Source: Delphinapterus leucas | Taxonomy: Eukaryota > Chordata > Mammalia > Artiodactyla > Monodontidae | Assembly (NCBI RefSeq): GCF_002288925.2 | Contig: NW_022098021.1 | Span: 3,917,920-3,981,919, forward strand | Length of the DNA: 64,000 nt | Direction of reading: 5' to 3' | Shown here: piece after piece, positions 47,602 through 63,531 of the stretch | Layout of the letters: each line of letters begins with the position of its first letter | Numbering within the stretch: the stretch's first letter is position 1 | Made by a program: the position numbers and the translations under genes | The notes under the pieces: generated by a model | Database searches by the model: none | The model's input: the letters and a program-made list of their open reading frames with translations, nothing else | What the model was told of the DNA's origin: nothing

Positions 47602-47900
47602 TTCCAGACTTAGAGAAGGAGCTTAAGGTTACGGGTGTTGGTGGCAGAGGCGAGGACAGTTAGGGAGTTTGGGATTGACAGGTACACGCTGCTACATTTA
47701 AAGTGGAGATGGTTCTACAGGGACCTACTGTAGAGCACAGGGACCTCTGCTGAATATTATGTAACAACCTAAATGGGAAAGGAATTTGAAAAAGAATAGA
47801 TACATGTATACGTATAACTGAATCACTTTGCTGTACACCTAAAAGTATCACAACATTGTAAATCAACTATACTCCAGTATAAAATAAAAAGTTCAAAAAA
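47602..47900 (+). mobile_element. L1 3' end, strongly 5'-truncated
   Basis: The sequence starts at CTTCCAGACTTAGAGAAGGA and follows the L1 3'UTR to the ACTATACTCCAGTATAAAAT end and an A-rich tail, as at 27,110-27,390. It is on the opposite strand from the 5S fragment. Confidence 0.92.
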
Positions 47901-47901
47901 A

Positions 47902-48376
47902 ATGCTATGTAAGCAAAAGACTGCTGTGCGTCTGCAGGAAACACCTGGTTCACCGGGCAGCAACTCAGCAAGTCCAGCAGGGCGGGCAGGTGCCCGGGAT
48001 GCTTGCTTTCTGTCCTGATGACTGACAGGGTCGGTCTGGTTTCTGGGTCTGCAAAACCCCTCTTCCCAGGTCTGCCCCCCTGACCCCAGGCACAGGCTGG
48101 GAGTAGACGGACAGTGGGATCAAACACCCAGGACTCATGTTAGTGCCGCAGTTCTGACAGGCTAGTGGAGGGCCAGGCTAAGTTCCTGGGAAGTCACAAT
48201 GTTAAAAGTCCATTAAAGAGAACCAAACGTGTTCCTTTTAGGCGCTTAGGAAGCTTACGCAACTAAAAGCAAGCAGCTGTGCATTAGCTTACACCACGTT
48301 CATGAACAGCTGAGGGCGTGTGGGCTGGGAAGATGTTATGTAAGCAAAAGACTGCTGCGAATCTGCAGGAAACACC
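47902..48376. repeat. Pair of 44-bp direct repeats flanking about 390 bp
   Basis: TATGTAAGCAAAAGACTGCT, then (TGCG/GCGA)TCTGCAGGAAACACC, occurs at 47,902-47,945 and 48,333-48,376 with a few differences. The first copy begins at the L1 tail. Confidence 0.85.
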
Positions 48377-49471
48377 AAAAAAGCCTCGGAGAGAAAAAGG
48401 GGGGACGAAGTGTGATTGCTGTTACTAGGTAGGGGCCACCCAAGGAGAGAGCGCGGTGTTCAAACCTTCTGACCCCCAATTGTAGCGCCATTTAAACTTT
48501 TCTCCCCGCGTCCAGTCCCTTCGTGAACATCTGCCCCGATCTGCCTCGCCAACCCCGTTCTCACCTTCGTGGGTTCCTCAGGAAATGCTTCTGGAGGAAA
48601 CTTAAATCCTAACTTGTAACAAAACACGGAGAAAATCCAAGTCACAGAATTCATGGAATAAAACGGTGCAATCTTGAAAAAAAAAACGAGCTCAAGGTAA
48701 ATTTAATAGATGGAATATGTCCTCAGTCTCTCCTCCAGGACGCTACTCAGAAGAGGAAGGCTGGCTTGAAGCTGAGCATCGCAGAGTAAACACGCCGGGA
48801 AAATGCATTTATTTGTCTTAATGGTCTTCTCGCCACTTCGGATGTTGATATTCTTGTTAAATTTTAACTTTCCCAGCGGCAGGAGAAGTGATAGGAGATG
48901 CCGAGTTTCCGGGCTCTTAGGTGGACACAAAGAACTGGTTCATTCTTTCTTGCAATCAAAGGGTCTGACTTTCCTACACACGGGATACAAAATGCCCCCC
49001 ACCCCCAAACCATCATGAACCAACCGACACTGAAGGCTTCCATACAGAAGACGTGCAACAGCAAACCATTTTCTATCTGTACATGCCCCTCTCGTTTTTC
49101 CAACAGTTTACAGTATTTCTACGGGGTGCACGTTACACTTTACAGGCTCTGATTTCCTGACAGTAAGGAAGGTATACCGAAACCAGGTATTTGAACGTTC
49201 TTACTTCGTCACCTAAACTTCTCCAGTTTTGATGAAAATTGAAGAGATCTGAGGTTGCTTCTAGGGATGTTACATGTTTTGGAAAGACCAAGTAGCATTC
49301 ACTAAGTGAAAAACTCATTTCATTTATTAAAGTGCACTTTTGCTTGAATCACGATATTGAAAAGAAGTTACACTTAGACAATCCTGTACGGAGAAGCGAG
49401 CACTCTCCATCCCTGTGTTTAGAAAAGGCTGCTGAGAACGTCGCAGGGGAGACTCTAGCACCAGGTAAGAG
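48377..49471. other. Intergenic, no element recognised
   Basis: Unique AT-rich sequence. No gene or repeat is supported. Confidence 0.4.
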
Positions 49472-49812
49472 TGGACTAGATTGGGGACTGGTGAACCATG
49501 GCCTGATGGCCAAATCTGGCACACTGGGTTTGCACAGCCCTAGAGCTTAGAATGGTTTTTACCTTTTGAAATAGCTGGGAAAAAAAAATCAAAAGTAGAA
49601 TATTTTGCGACATGTGAAAATTATATGAAATTCAAATTTCAGCGTCCATCAGTCAGGTTTTATTGGAACGCAGCCAGGCTCATTTATGTACCTTCTGTGG
49701 CCGCTTCTGTGCTATAGCGGCAGAGCTGAATCGTTTCAGAGACAACGTGCAAAGGCTAAAATATTTACCCTCTGGCTCTTCACTGAAAAAAAAAAGTTTG
49801 CCAATCCCAGGC
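49472..49812. mobile_element. Old hAT-like non-autonomous DNA transposon
   Basis: The stretch TCAAAAGTAGAATATTTTGC, then TTTTATTGGAACGCAGCCAG, GCTATAGCGGCAGAGCTGAA and TAAAATATTTACCCTCTGGC follows a common mammalian DNA-element pattern (hAT-Charlie type). Ends are not exact and the family name is from memory. Confidence 0.6.
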
Positions 49813-50185
49813 TGGGTGATCTCTAAGGCCCCTTTCACCTCCAAATTCCTAAGCACTTTACTTCCTTAGATAAGCTGGAATCCTCCTTCAAAGATAATGT
49901 ACAGAACACACGTTAACCTGCCAATATAATGACCCCAAAAGAACTGTTTATTTTGTGCTGTCAACGTTTCCCATAGAGCACGTAAAATACCCACTGACTC
50001 GGAACATACTATCGACTTCACAGATATCAATCACTTTTAAAGGTAGGCTCTTGGTTCTAGAAGGCAATGTTTATGATTTTTAGCAATTTTCCCCTATTAA
50101 CAGGTTTAACAGACCATCTGAAAAATTACCAAGTAGAATGAAAATGAAAAAACCCAACTCCCCTAGGAATTCATGCCATAAAACA

Positions 50186-50191
50186 TTTATT
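50186..50191 (-). terminator. Candidate poly(A) signal AATAAA of SHISA2
   Basis: A minus-strand canonical hexamer lies about 1.63 kb past the stop codon. Alternatives at 50,992, 51,064 and 49,947 are equally canonical, so the choice is uncertain. Confidence 0.4.
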
Positions 50192-50290
50192 AATAAGTAA
50201 AATGATTTTCCCCTGCCTTTGGCTATTAAAAGGTTTGATGGGGTATCTTTGTTGATACCAATTGCCAACAATGGTTTTACATTTTTCAGT

Positions 50291-50370
50291 CATGAGATAG
50301 ACAGAGATACAGACAGGTGATAGAAAAGGTAGACAGATCATAGACAGATGACCATAGATACAGATATAAA
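50291..50370. repeat. Degenerate GATA-type microsatellite
   Basis: Repeated GATAGACAGA/GATACAGATA units lie about 1.5 kb past the SHISA2 stop codon. Confidence 0.7.
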
Positions 50371-51127
50371 TATGTGTAAAAGACCATACCTTACAACCAT
50401 TTAATTACAAATCTTGGTTTTGCTAGCAGTTGGAAATTAACTTCAACTTCCTTCTTGTAAGGGAACAATACACAAATAAATTCACTTGAATTTCATAATT
50501 CAGAACACTGGTAATGAATACAGCGCTTGTTGAGGACTAAAAGAGAGAGGAAAACAAGAACTAACTTTGTGGGGAAGAAAGGCAATATCTCTTGGAAAAG
50601 CTCTCCTCAACTTGATAGTCTCTCTTGCCTGAAAAACAAGACATTTTGATAACGACAGTATAAAAAGCCTACGATTTGCGAAGTAAATCGAATCTGCGGT
50701 TTAAATTTCATCCCAAGTCTCAGATTTTGGCTGAGGAGCGATATTAAGTATCTCTCTCTCTGCAAGCGTTTCTTTGAGCTTTTCTAGGGAAGACAAGAAA
50801 ATGTTTTATCAGATCTAGGCAGAAAGGCTGACGTTCATTTATAACAACAGTAATTACCGGCACTCAGGACTATATGGACACGGAGGTCTGAACACCAAAC
50901 AGAGTGAAACGCCAAGCCACACCACACAGCAAAATTAAGAGTCATTTGGAGAAGGGGCAGGTGATAGTTTATGATTTCAATATGAAAACACTTTATTACT
51001 CTTCTCAGATGTCAATGTAAAGTCAGAAATTTAAAAGGTACAATCGAGAAGGGGCTGAATGGTTTTATTACTACACCATCACTCTACTTCAAGGTTAAAA
51101 TAATCCCAGAGTTCTGAAATGTCATCA

Positions 51128-51165
51128 GTTAAGTAACTATACAATTTAAGTAACTATACAATTTC
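51128..51165. repeat. 18-bp tandem pair in SHISA2 3'UTR
   Basis: TAAGTAACTATACAATTT-type units occur twice in a row. Confidence 0.85.
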
Positions 51166-51824
51166 TTTCAGCCTCTTTTTAATGTAGGAAATCACTTTGT
51201 AATAAGATCTCTACACAAGGTAAAAAAAGCACAAAATAGACCCCAAAAAAGCACAAAAATAATATATATATATCTTTTTACAATGAATTAAGGTGTGTCT
51301 GGGAAATACTGAGATCAAGGACTAACCTCAGAGTCCAGATTGGTTTCCTTTTATAAGAATTGTGCTCTTAGCATCCCCCCTAAAACTTTGGATGCTTATT
51401 AGAAACTGGCCCAGGTAAAAGGGAGGAAACAACTATTCTGATCTTGTACCAATACAATAAAAAACAAAAAAGAAGTAACAGTAACGAAATAATAAAAACA
51501 ATCAGTTTACAAAATTCTTCTGACAGCCACACCTCAAGGGCACTTAAGGGCTCACATGTGTCACACAACCACTGGCGACCACACAGGCATCTCCAGGGGA
51601 TGCTCTTCTCCATCATAAATCAATCATGCACTGGGATGAAACATGTCCAGAAACGCTAATTTGGAGAAAGATGTTTTCATACAGTTTGGGGGCAAAGCAA
51701 GCCATCCAACAGAATTGTGCCACAAACACCAGCGATACGCTGGGACTTCCACGTTGAGAATCCTTCCCAAGCCCACAGCTTCTGCCTTCCTCTGTCTGGT
51801 ACCGGACCCCGGCCTCACCTTGCG

Positions 51825-56075
<4,251 letters not shown>

Positions 56076-56660
56076 TTAAGCCTCGGGGTCCTGCGCGCTA
56101 GTCGTGGCGCGTCTCCTGGCCTTTATTCCCCTCTCGGGCGGCTTGAAGAGGCCAAGGCGGCGGGCAGCGGGCACAGAGCTCCGGGCAGCAAGTGCAGCGG
56201 CCGGCCGCACTCAGCCTCCTGCGCTCCGAACTCGGTCCGCATGGCTCCGGCCGCGCCGCCCGGGCCGCCCCCTGGGTACAGCCACCACGTTCCGCTCCGC
56301 GGGCCGGACGGTCGATCCTCCCAGCACACGCGGGCGTCCGGGACGCGGACGAGAACCGACGCGCCCTGCCGGGGTCCCGGGAGCCAGCCGCGGCTGCTGC
56401 TGGGCGCGGGTCCAGGCGGGCGGCTCGCCCTGCTCCCCTCCTCTGCTCTCCGGCCTCGGCGCGCTCCGTCTGGCTCCCCTCCCCCCCCGCCGCTGCGCCC
56501 TGGGTAGGTGCGCACCGCTGGGCGCCTCCCACGGAAGTTTCGGCCCCCGGGGCTGCGGAACAACCCGATCGCAGCAGCCGCCCGCCCACCCGCGCGCCCG
56601 ACCCCGACTCGCCCACCGCGCCGCCGCGCCGCGCTCTTAAGAGAGGCTGGCGCCGCGAGC

Positions 56661-56670
56661 GCGCATGCGC
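56661..56670. promoter_or_regulatory. NRF1-type palindrome GCGCATGCGC
   Basis: A perfect 10-bp palindrome matches the NRF1 consensus. It lies about 1.0 kb upstream of the SHISA2 ATG at the outer part of the CpG island. Such sites are common in CpG-island promoters; because the site is symmetric it could also serve divergent transcription to the right. Confidence 0.6.
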
Positions 56671-56780
56671 GCTGGGGCCGCCCCGCCCTCGCCGCCCCAG
56701 GGGCCGCGAGCCCTTCACTTTCGGGCTGGAGCGGCCGCGGGCCGTGGGCTGCCGGGTAGAAAGGGCGCGGGAGACAACGG

Positions 56781-58147
56781 CGCTCGAGCTAACACAGCAA
56801 CAGCAGTAACGGCAATAAGGGCAAACTCAACTTGCTTATTGCAGGTCTTAGGCGGCATTCACAGTTCGGATTCTCACAACTTCCCAAAGAAGGATGATAA
56901 CTGCGCTCCATTTACAGACGCTGAAGTTGCCACTTAGACTCACTGTCCCTCCAGTTCCCAGCCCCTGATGTCCAGGCCACGGCCGGTCACTGGCCTGGGG
57001 CTGCGTGGTGGGCTCGGGCTTCTACTAGGTGGGGTGGAGACTTGCCAGATTAGGCCGCTGTCCGGATGATCTGTGTCGCTTTTCTTTCTAAATTTGGGCA
57101 GAGCGATTTATTGGATTTAAGCAGAAAGGTGCCTCGGCTCCACATTTGGCCCCGATGGTGTAGACAGCTGCGTGAAGAAGCAAACAAGGCTCCGACAGAC
57201 CAGCAACGCGGCTTTGAGGAGGAGAGATTAATAGCTCCTGCCTTGCGGAAGCTGAAACAACAGGTGCTGATGCTATTAAAGCCGCCGTGATTATTTTTAA
57301 AGGATCTGGTGACCCTTCCGACACGGTCTGGAAGTCAGCGACCTGACATCTAGGCCCAGCCCGACCAGAAAAAGAATCTTGCATTTTTCTGGCTTCAGTT
57401 TGTTCATCTTTAAAGTGGAGCATAAGAGGTGCTGACCACTGAGGTTCCCCCCCCAAGTCCGTGTCTATGGAACACAAAGCAATTTTATTCACAGCAAAGA
57501 CGCCGCTGTTCAGACATGGTCGGGCACTTGGGCGGGCCGGGTCACCGCGCGGACTGGAGCAGGTTGGCTACCCTGCCACTCGCCCCACGGAATCAAAAGG
57601 AAAAACCGACCCTACGCCCTGGAAGCAAACACCTTACTCTTTTCAGTAAACCTCTCTCCAAGCACTGCACTTGATTTCATTAGACTTTGTGGTGGGGGGA
57701 GGGGTATTTTTAGCTTCATAAAATTATGTATTTTAAATGCACCGGCCACGAACTTTTCTAAACCTAGTAAATGAACGAGATTTTAATATCGAATTATTCG
57801 TTCCACAGCTACAAGCTAAGCGGTTACAGTATACCGCGTTCTGTGTTGGGTCCGGGGGGTTCTCCAAGAAGCCAGACGTCGTGGCCATTGCCTTCAAACA
57901 GAGATGAAAGTCTCTGGAAATTGGACAGAGAGACAAAGAACTGAATAAGCAAAGATAGTACAAGTATTATAAAGCTACGATCGGTGATGTACAGGGTCAG
58001 TTTAAGCACATAACCTGGGGGTTACGTGCTGGATCCCTGGAGGCGAGCAGGATCAGAAAAATCATCAGAGCAACAGCACTTGGACTAGAAGAAGCCAAGG
58101 GAAGACTCAGTTTTTCAGATTAAGTCTTTTTCTTAGAAAACATTGGT
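56781..58147. other. Upstream of SHISA2, no gene recognised
   Basis: Sequence to the right of the CpG island is unique, without coding sequence I can support. ORFs at 57,066-57,290 and 57,429-57,674 show no known family. Confidence 0.4.
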
Positions 58148-58330
58148 ACTGCGAGCTAACGTGTATTGAAGGCTTACTCCACGCCAGACACTGTGCTGAG
58201 TTTTACGTGCACATTTAATCCTCACAGCAACCCTACAGAGAAGACGTAACTACTTGCCTCACTTTGCTGGTGAGGATAACTTGCCCCGTCCTTACAGACA
58301 GAAAGTCACAGTCTGCCTGAACTCCAAAGC
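58148..58330 (-). repeat. MIR SINE
   Basis: AACGTGTATTGAAGGCTTAC, then CCAGACACTGTGCTGAGTTT, then TTTAATCCTCACAGCAACCC is antisense MIR. The right part is diverged. Confidence 0.85.
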
Positions 58331-59292
58331 CTGCCCACCACGCTGCTGGTCACCAGTCTCCACCACAGAAAGCCCGGAATTAACTGCTGGCTCTACACGA
58401 ATCACCAGATGGCCAGGCATCATTATTTTCCTATGGCACCATAAAATGACTGGGGTGGGGTTCAGAGGGTTAATACTTTACTTTTTTTTTTTTTTTTTGC
58501 CTTTGGGGAAAAAATTAATGCAAGGGAATTGTCCATTTCTTCAGACAGTACTTATGCCATATCCTCCTTCCACTATCCATTTATCCTCTTCTCCAAAGCA
58601 CCCATGATTTGTCAGTTTATTGATGAAGAAAGCACCGTTGGCCATTTTCATACTGAAATTGATTTATGACCTGGTAATGCCAGAGCTTAAACCCAAGTTT
58701 TTCCCAAATGGTTCAGAACCACTAGAATGGTTACTCCACAATCAGCAGACTTGGAGGTGCAGAGCTTTGAGCAAATTCATCCTCGTTTTTACTGCTGTGT
58801 TCCCTTATTCCCTAAAAGTGAAGGAGAGGCCTGTTTCGTGGTTACTCAGTGTGGTGGCTGCTTGTCATCAATGCTCATAGAGACTTTATACCACTCTGTT
58901 CCTCCCTCTGACTTGATTTTACTTTTTCTTTGTGTATCTAGTACGTTGTATTGAATTTTTTTATAAAATAAGTTGTCAGGTACTTACTGAGCATCTCTGT
59001 GGGAGATGCCACCGGGTCATATTAAGGTGGCAATGTTCCTTCCATAAGGAATTCCCTCACCATCCTTGACAGTCTTAAACTATTTTACTAGTCTTTTCTG
59101 AGCAACTGTAACTAGTTATCAAAACATACAGGTAGTAGTAATAATTTATTATAATCAAAACTAAACGTCAGGCAGTGTGCCAAAGTAGATTTAAACACCT
59201 ATGAAGGAGTGCCCTCCTCCCTCTTAAAAAGCTGAATTCTGTAGACACTAACTGCAGAAGTATATTTTCGGTTTATTTTGCCTTTCAGTCTG

Positions 59293-59297
<5 letters not shown>
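58331..59297. other. Intergenic, no element recognised
   Basis: Contains an 18-base poly-T at about 58,482-58,499 and otherwise unique sequence. Confidence 0.4.

Positions 59298-59357
<60 letters not shown>
59298..59357. repeat. CT then TA compound microsatellite
   Basis: About 35 bases of CT repeat run into about 25 bases of TA repeat. Confidence 0.95.
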
Positions 59358-60633
59358 GAATAAAATGCATTTTATCACCATCTACCGACTTTGACCTTCA
59401 TGTTTTTGATTGCTCGAACTGAACTTGATTCTTACTGGTACCTCTGTTTTGCCTTTGGACGTTTTCCTCTTCAGTTTGTTACGATGTTTCTTAGTACCTT
59501 TCACTCTGCTTGTTCATATAGGATTCCTAGCTGTGACATGGGCTGCAACCAACCCCATTTTAAAGCACTCATGTGTAGCATCAGCATATATGGCGGAAAA
59601 AACGACGTAGTCAGCTTTATCCTCGAATCAGGCTCAGTGCGGCAAGAGGCTCATGATTGCGAGGGGCACGAGGGGGAGGAAACCACTTCAGGTTGCTTGA
59701 TTCACAATCGCTGTGATATGTGTGTCTTTTGAGTGGAATGAGGGCAAAATCACACACACTGTTTACATCGTTATTTCTCCCTCTCATTATTCTTTTTCCA
59801 CCAAGCTCCTACACAGTAGTTGAATTTACGTAATTCGAATGTGCAAATGACATACTTTCTTGATAAAACAGAGCAGCCGGAGGAGCAAAGTAAAACACTT
59901 ATCCTTCTAAAACATAGAAAATCAGTTGCTCAATGCATTGTTAACTTTAATTGTAACAGCTAACAGAATGTTATAGTTTACCTCTAGGGAAAAAGAAATA
60001 CAGCTGATTTAAAAACAAACTTCTGACATATCTTTAAAAGTACAAAGCCATAGACTAAAGAAATGATTACTTATAACTCGGCTAACTGGAGTTGATGCAA
60101 ATCACATGGAGGTAATCATATTTCCTTTGGCTGGCAGTTCTAAAAGCTGCCAGATCTTCAGTGATTTTCTGTGTATTTCAGGAAGAGCAGAGGTTCCTAC
60201 CATCTGCACACGGTCAGCAGTCTGTTTAGGAAGAATGGCTTTCCCTGGGTTCATCCACTTCTCTCCCTCCTCTTTTATAAATAGGAGTAGTACTGAAAAC
60301 TCACATTTGGTTTACCAGAAGTTCTTTTAAGTTAAAGTGTTTGTGTTAACAAATGAGACCGCAAACCCAAACAAATATGTTAATTTACACTTCTTTTAAT
60401 TTTGTCTTGTGGTTTACTTAACCTCATCTGAAAATAAAAACGGTCATAAAATTTTGGGAAAAAAAAATCTTCCTTGTTGCTTTAAAAGTTTTTCATCTTT
60501 CATCCTCCTGTTTTTTCCTTGTAATTAATATACTTTCAGAAAAGTAATTTCCATACTTAAAATTCTTTTTCTTCTCATCTACTATTAACGTGAAACATCT
60601 GACATACTCTGCTCTCCCTGCCCCATCCTCACC
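59358..60633. other. Intergenic, no element recognised
   Basis: AT-rich unique sequence; the 113-codon ORF at 59,391-59,732 has no known relative and is probably chance. Confidence 0.4.
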
Positions 60634-60960
60634 CCTAACCCCAGAGTTTTTTGTTTTGTTTTGTTTTGGTTTTTATTTTGGGCTGTGTTGGGTCTTCGTT
60701 TCTGTGCGAGGGCTTTCTCTAGTTGTGGCGAGCGGAGGCCACTCTCTTCATCGCGGTGCACGAGCCTCTCACTGTCGCGGCCTCTCTTGTTGCAGAGCAC
60801 AGGCTCCAGACGCGCAGGCTCAGTAGTTGTGGTGCATGGGCCTAGTCGCTCCGCGGCATGTGGGATCTTCCCAGACCAGGGCTCGAACCCGTGTCCCCTG
60901 CATTGGCTGGCAGATTCTCAACCACTGTGCCACCAGGGAAGCCCCTAACCCCAGAGTTTT
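60634..60960 (-). mobile_element. Longer CHR-type SINE
   Basis: An inverted copy with a T-rich tail at the left and the tRNA-derived 5' end at the right is flanked by CCTAACCCCAGAGTTTT at 60,634-60,650 and about 60,944-60,960, a 17-bp target-site duplication. Confidence 0.97.
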
Positions 60961-61129
60961 ACTGAAACATTTTTATGTTGATCTTGATGTTTACTATTGG
61001 TATATTTTCTTTTTGAAGATATGGAGTTAAAAACCACCCAGGACTTCTTCCAGTAATGCCAGAGTATCTAAAAGGGTGGCGTAAACAAAATTAACATAAC
61101 GTCAAAAAGCCTGCAGCAAGTTTTTGCAA

Positions 61130-62090
61130 ATCATATAGCTGAGAAGAGTCTAGTATCCAGAGCATATATACAACTCAACAACAAAAAGACAAACAACCCA
61201 ATCAAAAAACAGGCAAAGGACTTGAATAGACATTTCTCCAAAGAAGATACACAGCAAGCATATGAAAAGATATTCAACATCATTAGTCATTAGGGGAACG
61301 CAAGTCAGAATCACAATAACACTTCATAGCTACTAAGATGGCAATGGTGATAATAATAAACGGAAAATAACAAGGGTTGGAGAGCATGTTGAGAAATTGG
61401 AACCCGCACTTTGCTAGTTGGGAATATAAAACCACTGTGCATAACAGCTTGACGGTTCCTCAAAAGTTGGACACAGAGTTACCATATGACCCCGCAGTTG
61501 CACTCCTAGGTATACATACCCAAAAGAGTTGAAAACATATGTCCAGCCTGGCTCAGCCAAAATAAAAATAAATAAATATATATTTTTAAAATAAAAGATA
61601 ATTGGACAATATTTTAAATACTGTACACATAGCATCACTATTTATAATTGCCAAAAAGTAGAAACAACTCAATGTCCATCTACCAATGAACAGATAAACA
61701 AAATGTGGTCTATCCATACAACTGGAATATTATTTGGCCATAAAAAGGAATGAAATACACCCGCTACAACATGAATGAACCTTGAAAACACTATGGTAAA
61801 CCAAAGAGCCAAACACAAAAAGGCATATAAGGTATGATTCCATTTATATGAAATGTCCTAAACAGGCAAATCCATAGCGACAGAAAGAAGGTCAGTGGTT
61901 GCCTGGGGCTGGGGAGGGAGGGCAGAAGGGGAAGTGATGGCTTGATGGGTACAGGCTTTCCTTTTGGGTTGAAAATGTTCTGCAACTAGAAATGGTGATA
62001 GTCACACAAACTTGTGAATCTACTAAACCATATTAATGGTAAAATTTATCTTATGTGTATTTTACCACAATAAAGAAGAATCTAGAAAAA
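61130..62090 (+). mobile_element. Diverged L1 3' fragment
   Basis: The plus-strand order (CATTTCTCCAAAGAAGATAC, then ACAGAGTTACCATATGACCC, then GAATATTATTTGGCCATAAA, then ACAATAAAGAAGAATCTAG at the end) is L1. It is split by a SINE tail near 61,548-61,600. Confidence 0.8.
61548..61600 (+). mobile_element. CHR-type SINE tail fragment
   Basis: GGCTCAGCCAAAATAAAAAT followed by TAAATA-rich tail resembles only the last bases of the longer SINE form, as at 10,690-10,720. It interrupts the L1. Confidence 0.6.
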
Positions 62091-62283
62091 AAGATTGCAG
62101 CTGTGAAACTGGCCATCTAGCTGTGATGTCACATGAAGGTCCTGAAGCAGGTTCACTAATCCAGTCTCAAAACTCTATTCTCCTAATGATGACACTGAAA
62201 GATGATCAGCTAAAAAGTTCTGTGTCACAGTCAGATACTTCTGAATGTAATTCCAAGCCTCTAAGATGAATGTTGCAAAACCT

Positions 62284-62680
62284 CCGTTATGGACTTAAAT
62301 TATGTCCCCCCCCCCCCGCCAAATTCATAGGTTGAAGCCCTAACCCCCAATGTGACTGTATGTGGAGAGGCAAATACAGGAGGTGCTAGGGAGATAATCA
62401 AGGCTAAATGAGGCCATAAGGCCCTAAGCCAATAGGACTGCTGTCCTTCCAAGAAGAGGAAGGGACGCCAGGGGTGGGCATGCACAGAAGAAAGAGCAGT
62501 AAGGACACAAAGAGAAGACGGCCATCTACAAGCCAAGGCGAGAGGCCGCAGGAGAGACCAAACCGGCTGGCACCTTGATCTCAAACTTCCAGCCTCCAGA
62601 ACTGTGGGACATAAATTTCCGTTGTCTAAGCACCCTAGTCTGTGGTACTTTGTTATGGCAGCCTGAGCTGACCAATACAT
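62284..62680 (+). mobile_element. MaLR-type LTR (MLT1/MST-like)
   Basis: The plus strand starts GTTATGGACTTAAATTATGT, then a C run, then AATTCATAGGTTGAAGCCCT, and ends CCTGAGCTGACCAATACA. This is the known old mammalian LTR pattern. It has accumulated many changes. Confidence 0.85.
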
Positions 62681-62896
62681 CCTTCCTTCCCTGCTCCTTC
62701 TAACCTACTGATGGCAGGAATGCATAAGACAACTGAGGTCTTCCTAAAATGTGAGGCAGCTTGGGTCATAGCCCTATACCTGTGGACCACATAGGGAGGA
62801 GCTGCAGTGACTGGAGTAAGTGCTAGAAACAGTCTGAGGAAACTAGACATTCATTTAGAATACGGTACTTAAGGTAAATGTATGCTGATTCAAAAT

Positions 62897-63531
62897 GGTG
62901 GGACAATTCTACTCCTGGGCATCTGTCCAGACAAAACTTTAATTCTAAAAGATACACGTACCCCAATGCTCACTGCAGCACTATTCACAATAGCCAACAA
63001 CCGTAAACAACCTAATGTCCATCAACAAATGAATGGATAAAGAAGATGTGGTATATATCAATATATACAATGGAATAGTACTCAGCCATAAAAAGGAATG
63101 AAATAATGCCATTTGCAGCAACATGGATGGACCTGGAGATTCTCATACTAAGTGAAGTAAATCAGACAGAGACAGACAGATATCATGTGATATCACTTAT
63201 ATGTGGAATCTAAAATACGACACAAATGAACATATCTATGAAAGAGAAACAGACTCACAGACATAGAGCATGGACTCGTGGTTGCCAAGGGGGTAGGGGG
63301 TGGGAGAGGGATGGATTGGGAGTTTGGGATTAGCAGAGGCAAACTATTATCTATAGAATGGATAAACAACAAGGTCCTCCCGTGTAGCACAGGGAACTAT
63401 GTTCAATATCCTGTGATAAACCATCATGGAAAAGAATATGAAAAAAAGAATGCATATATGTATAACTGAATCACTTTGCCGTACAGCAGAAATTACACAA
63501 CACTGTAAATCAACTACACTTCTATTAAAAA
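62897..63531 (+). mobile_element. L1 3' end, 5'-truncated
   Basis: Runs from TCTACTCCTGGGCATCTGTC to the ACACTGTAAATCAACTACAC end and an A-rich tail. Its divergence is low compared with the L1 at 61,130. Confidence 0.92.

Larger units (their letters stand above)
50180..51824 (-). other. SHISA2: Probable SHISA2 3'UTR
   Basis: AT-rich, repeat-poor sequence follows the stop codon in the gene's direction. Minus-strand AATAAA signals (seen as TTTATT on the plus strand) occur at 51,064-51,069, 50,992-50,997, 50,186-50,191 and 49,947-49,952. The 50.19-kb signal would give a 3'UTR of about 1.6 kb, in line with the size I expect for SHISA2 mRNA. The end point is an inference. Confidence 0.55.
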
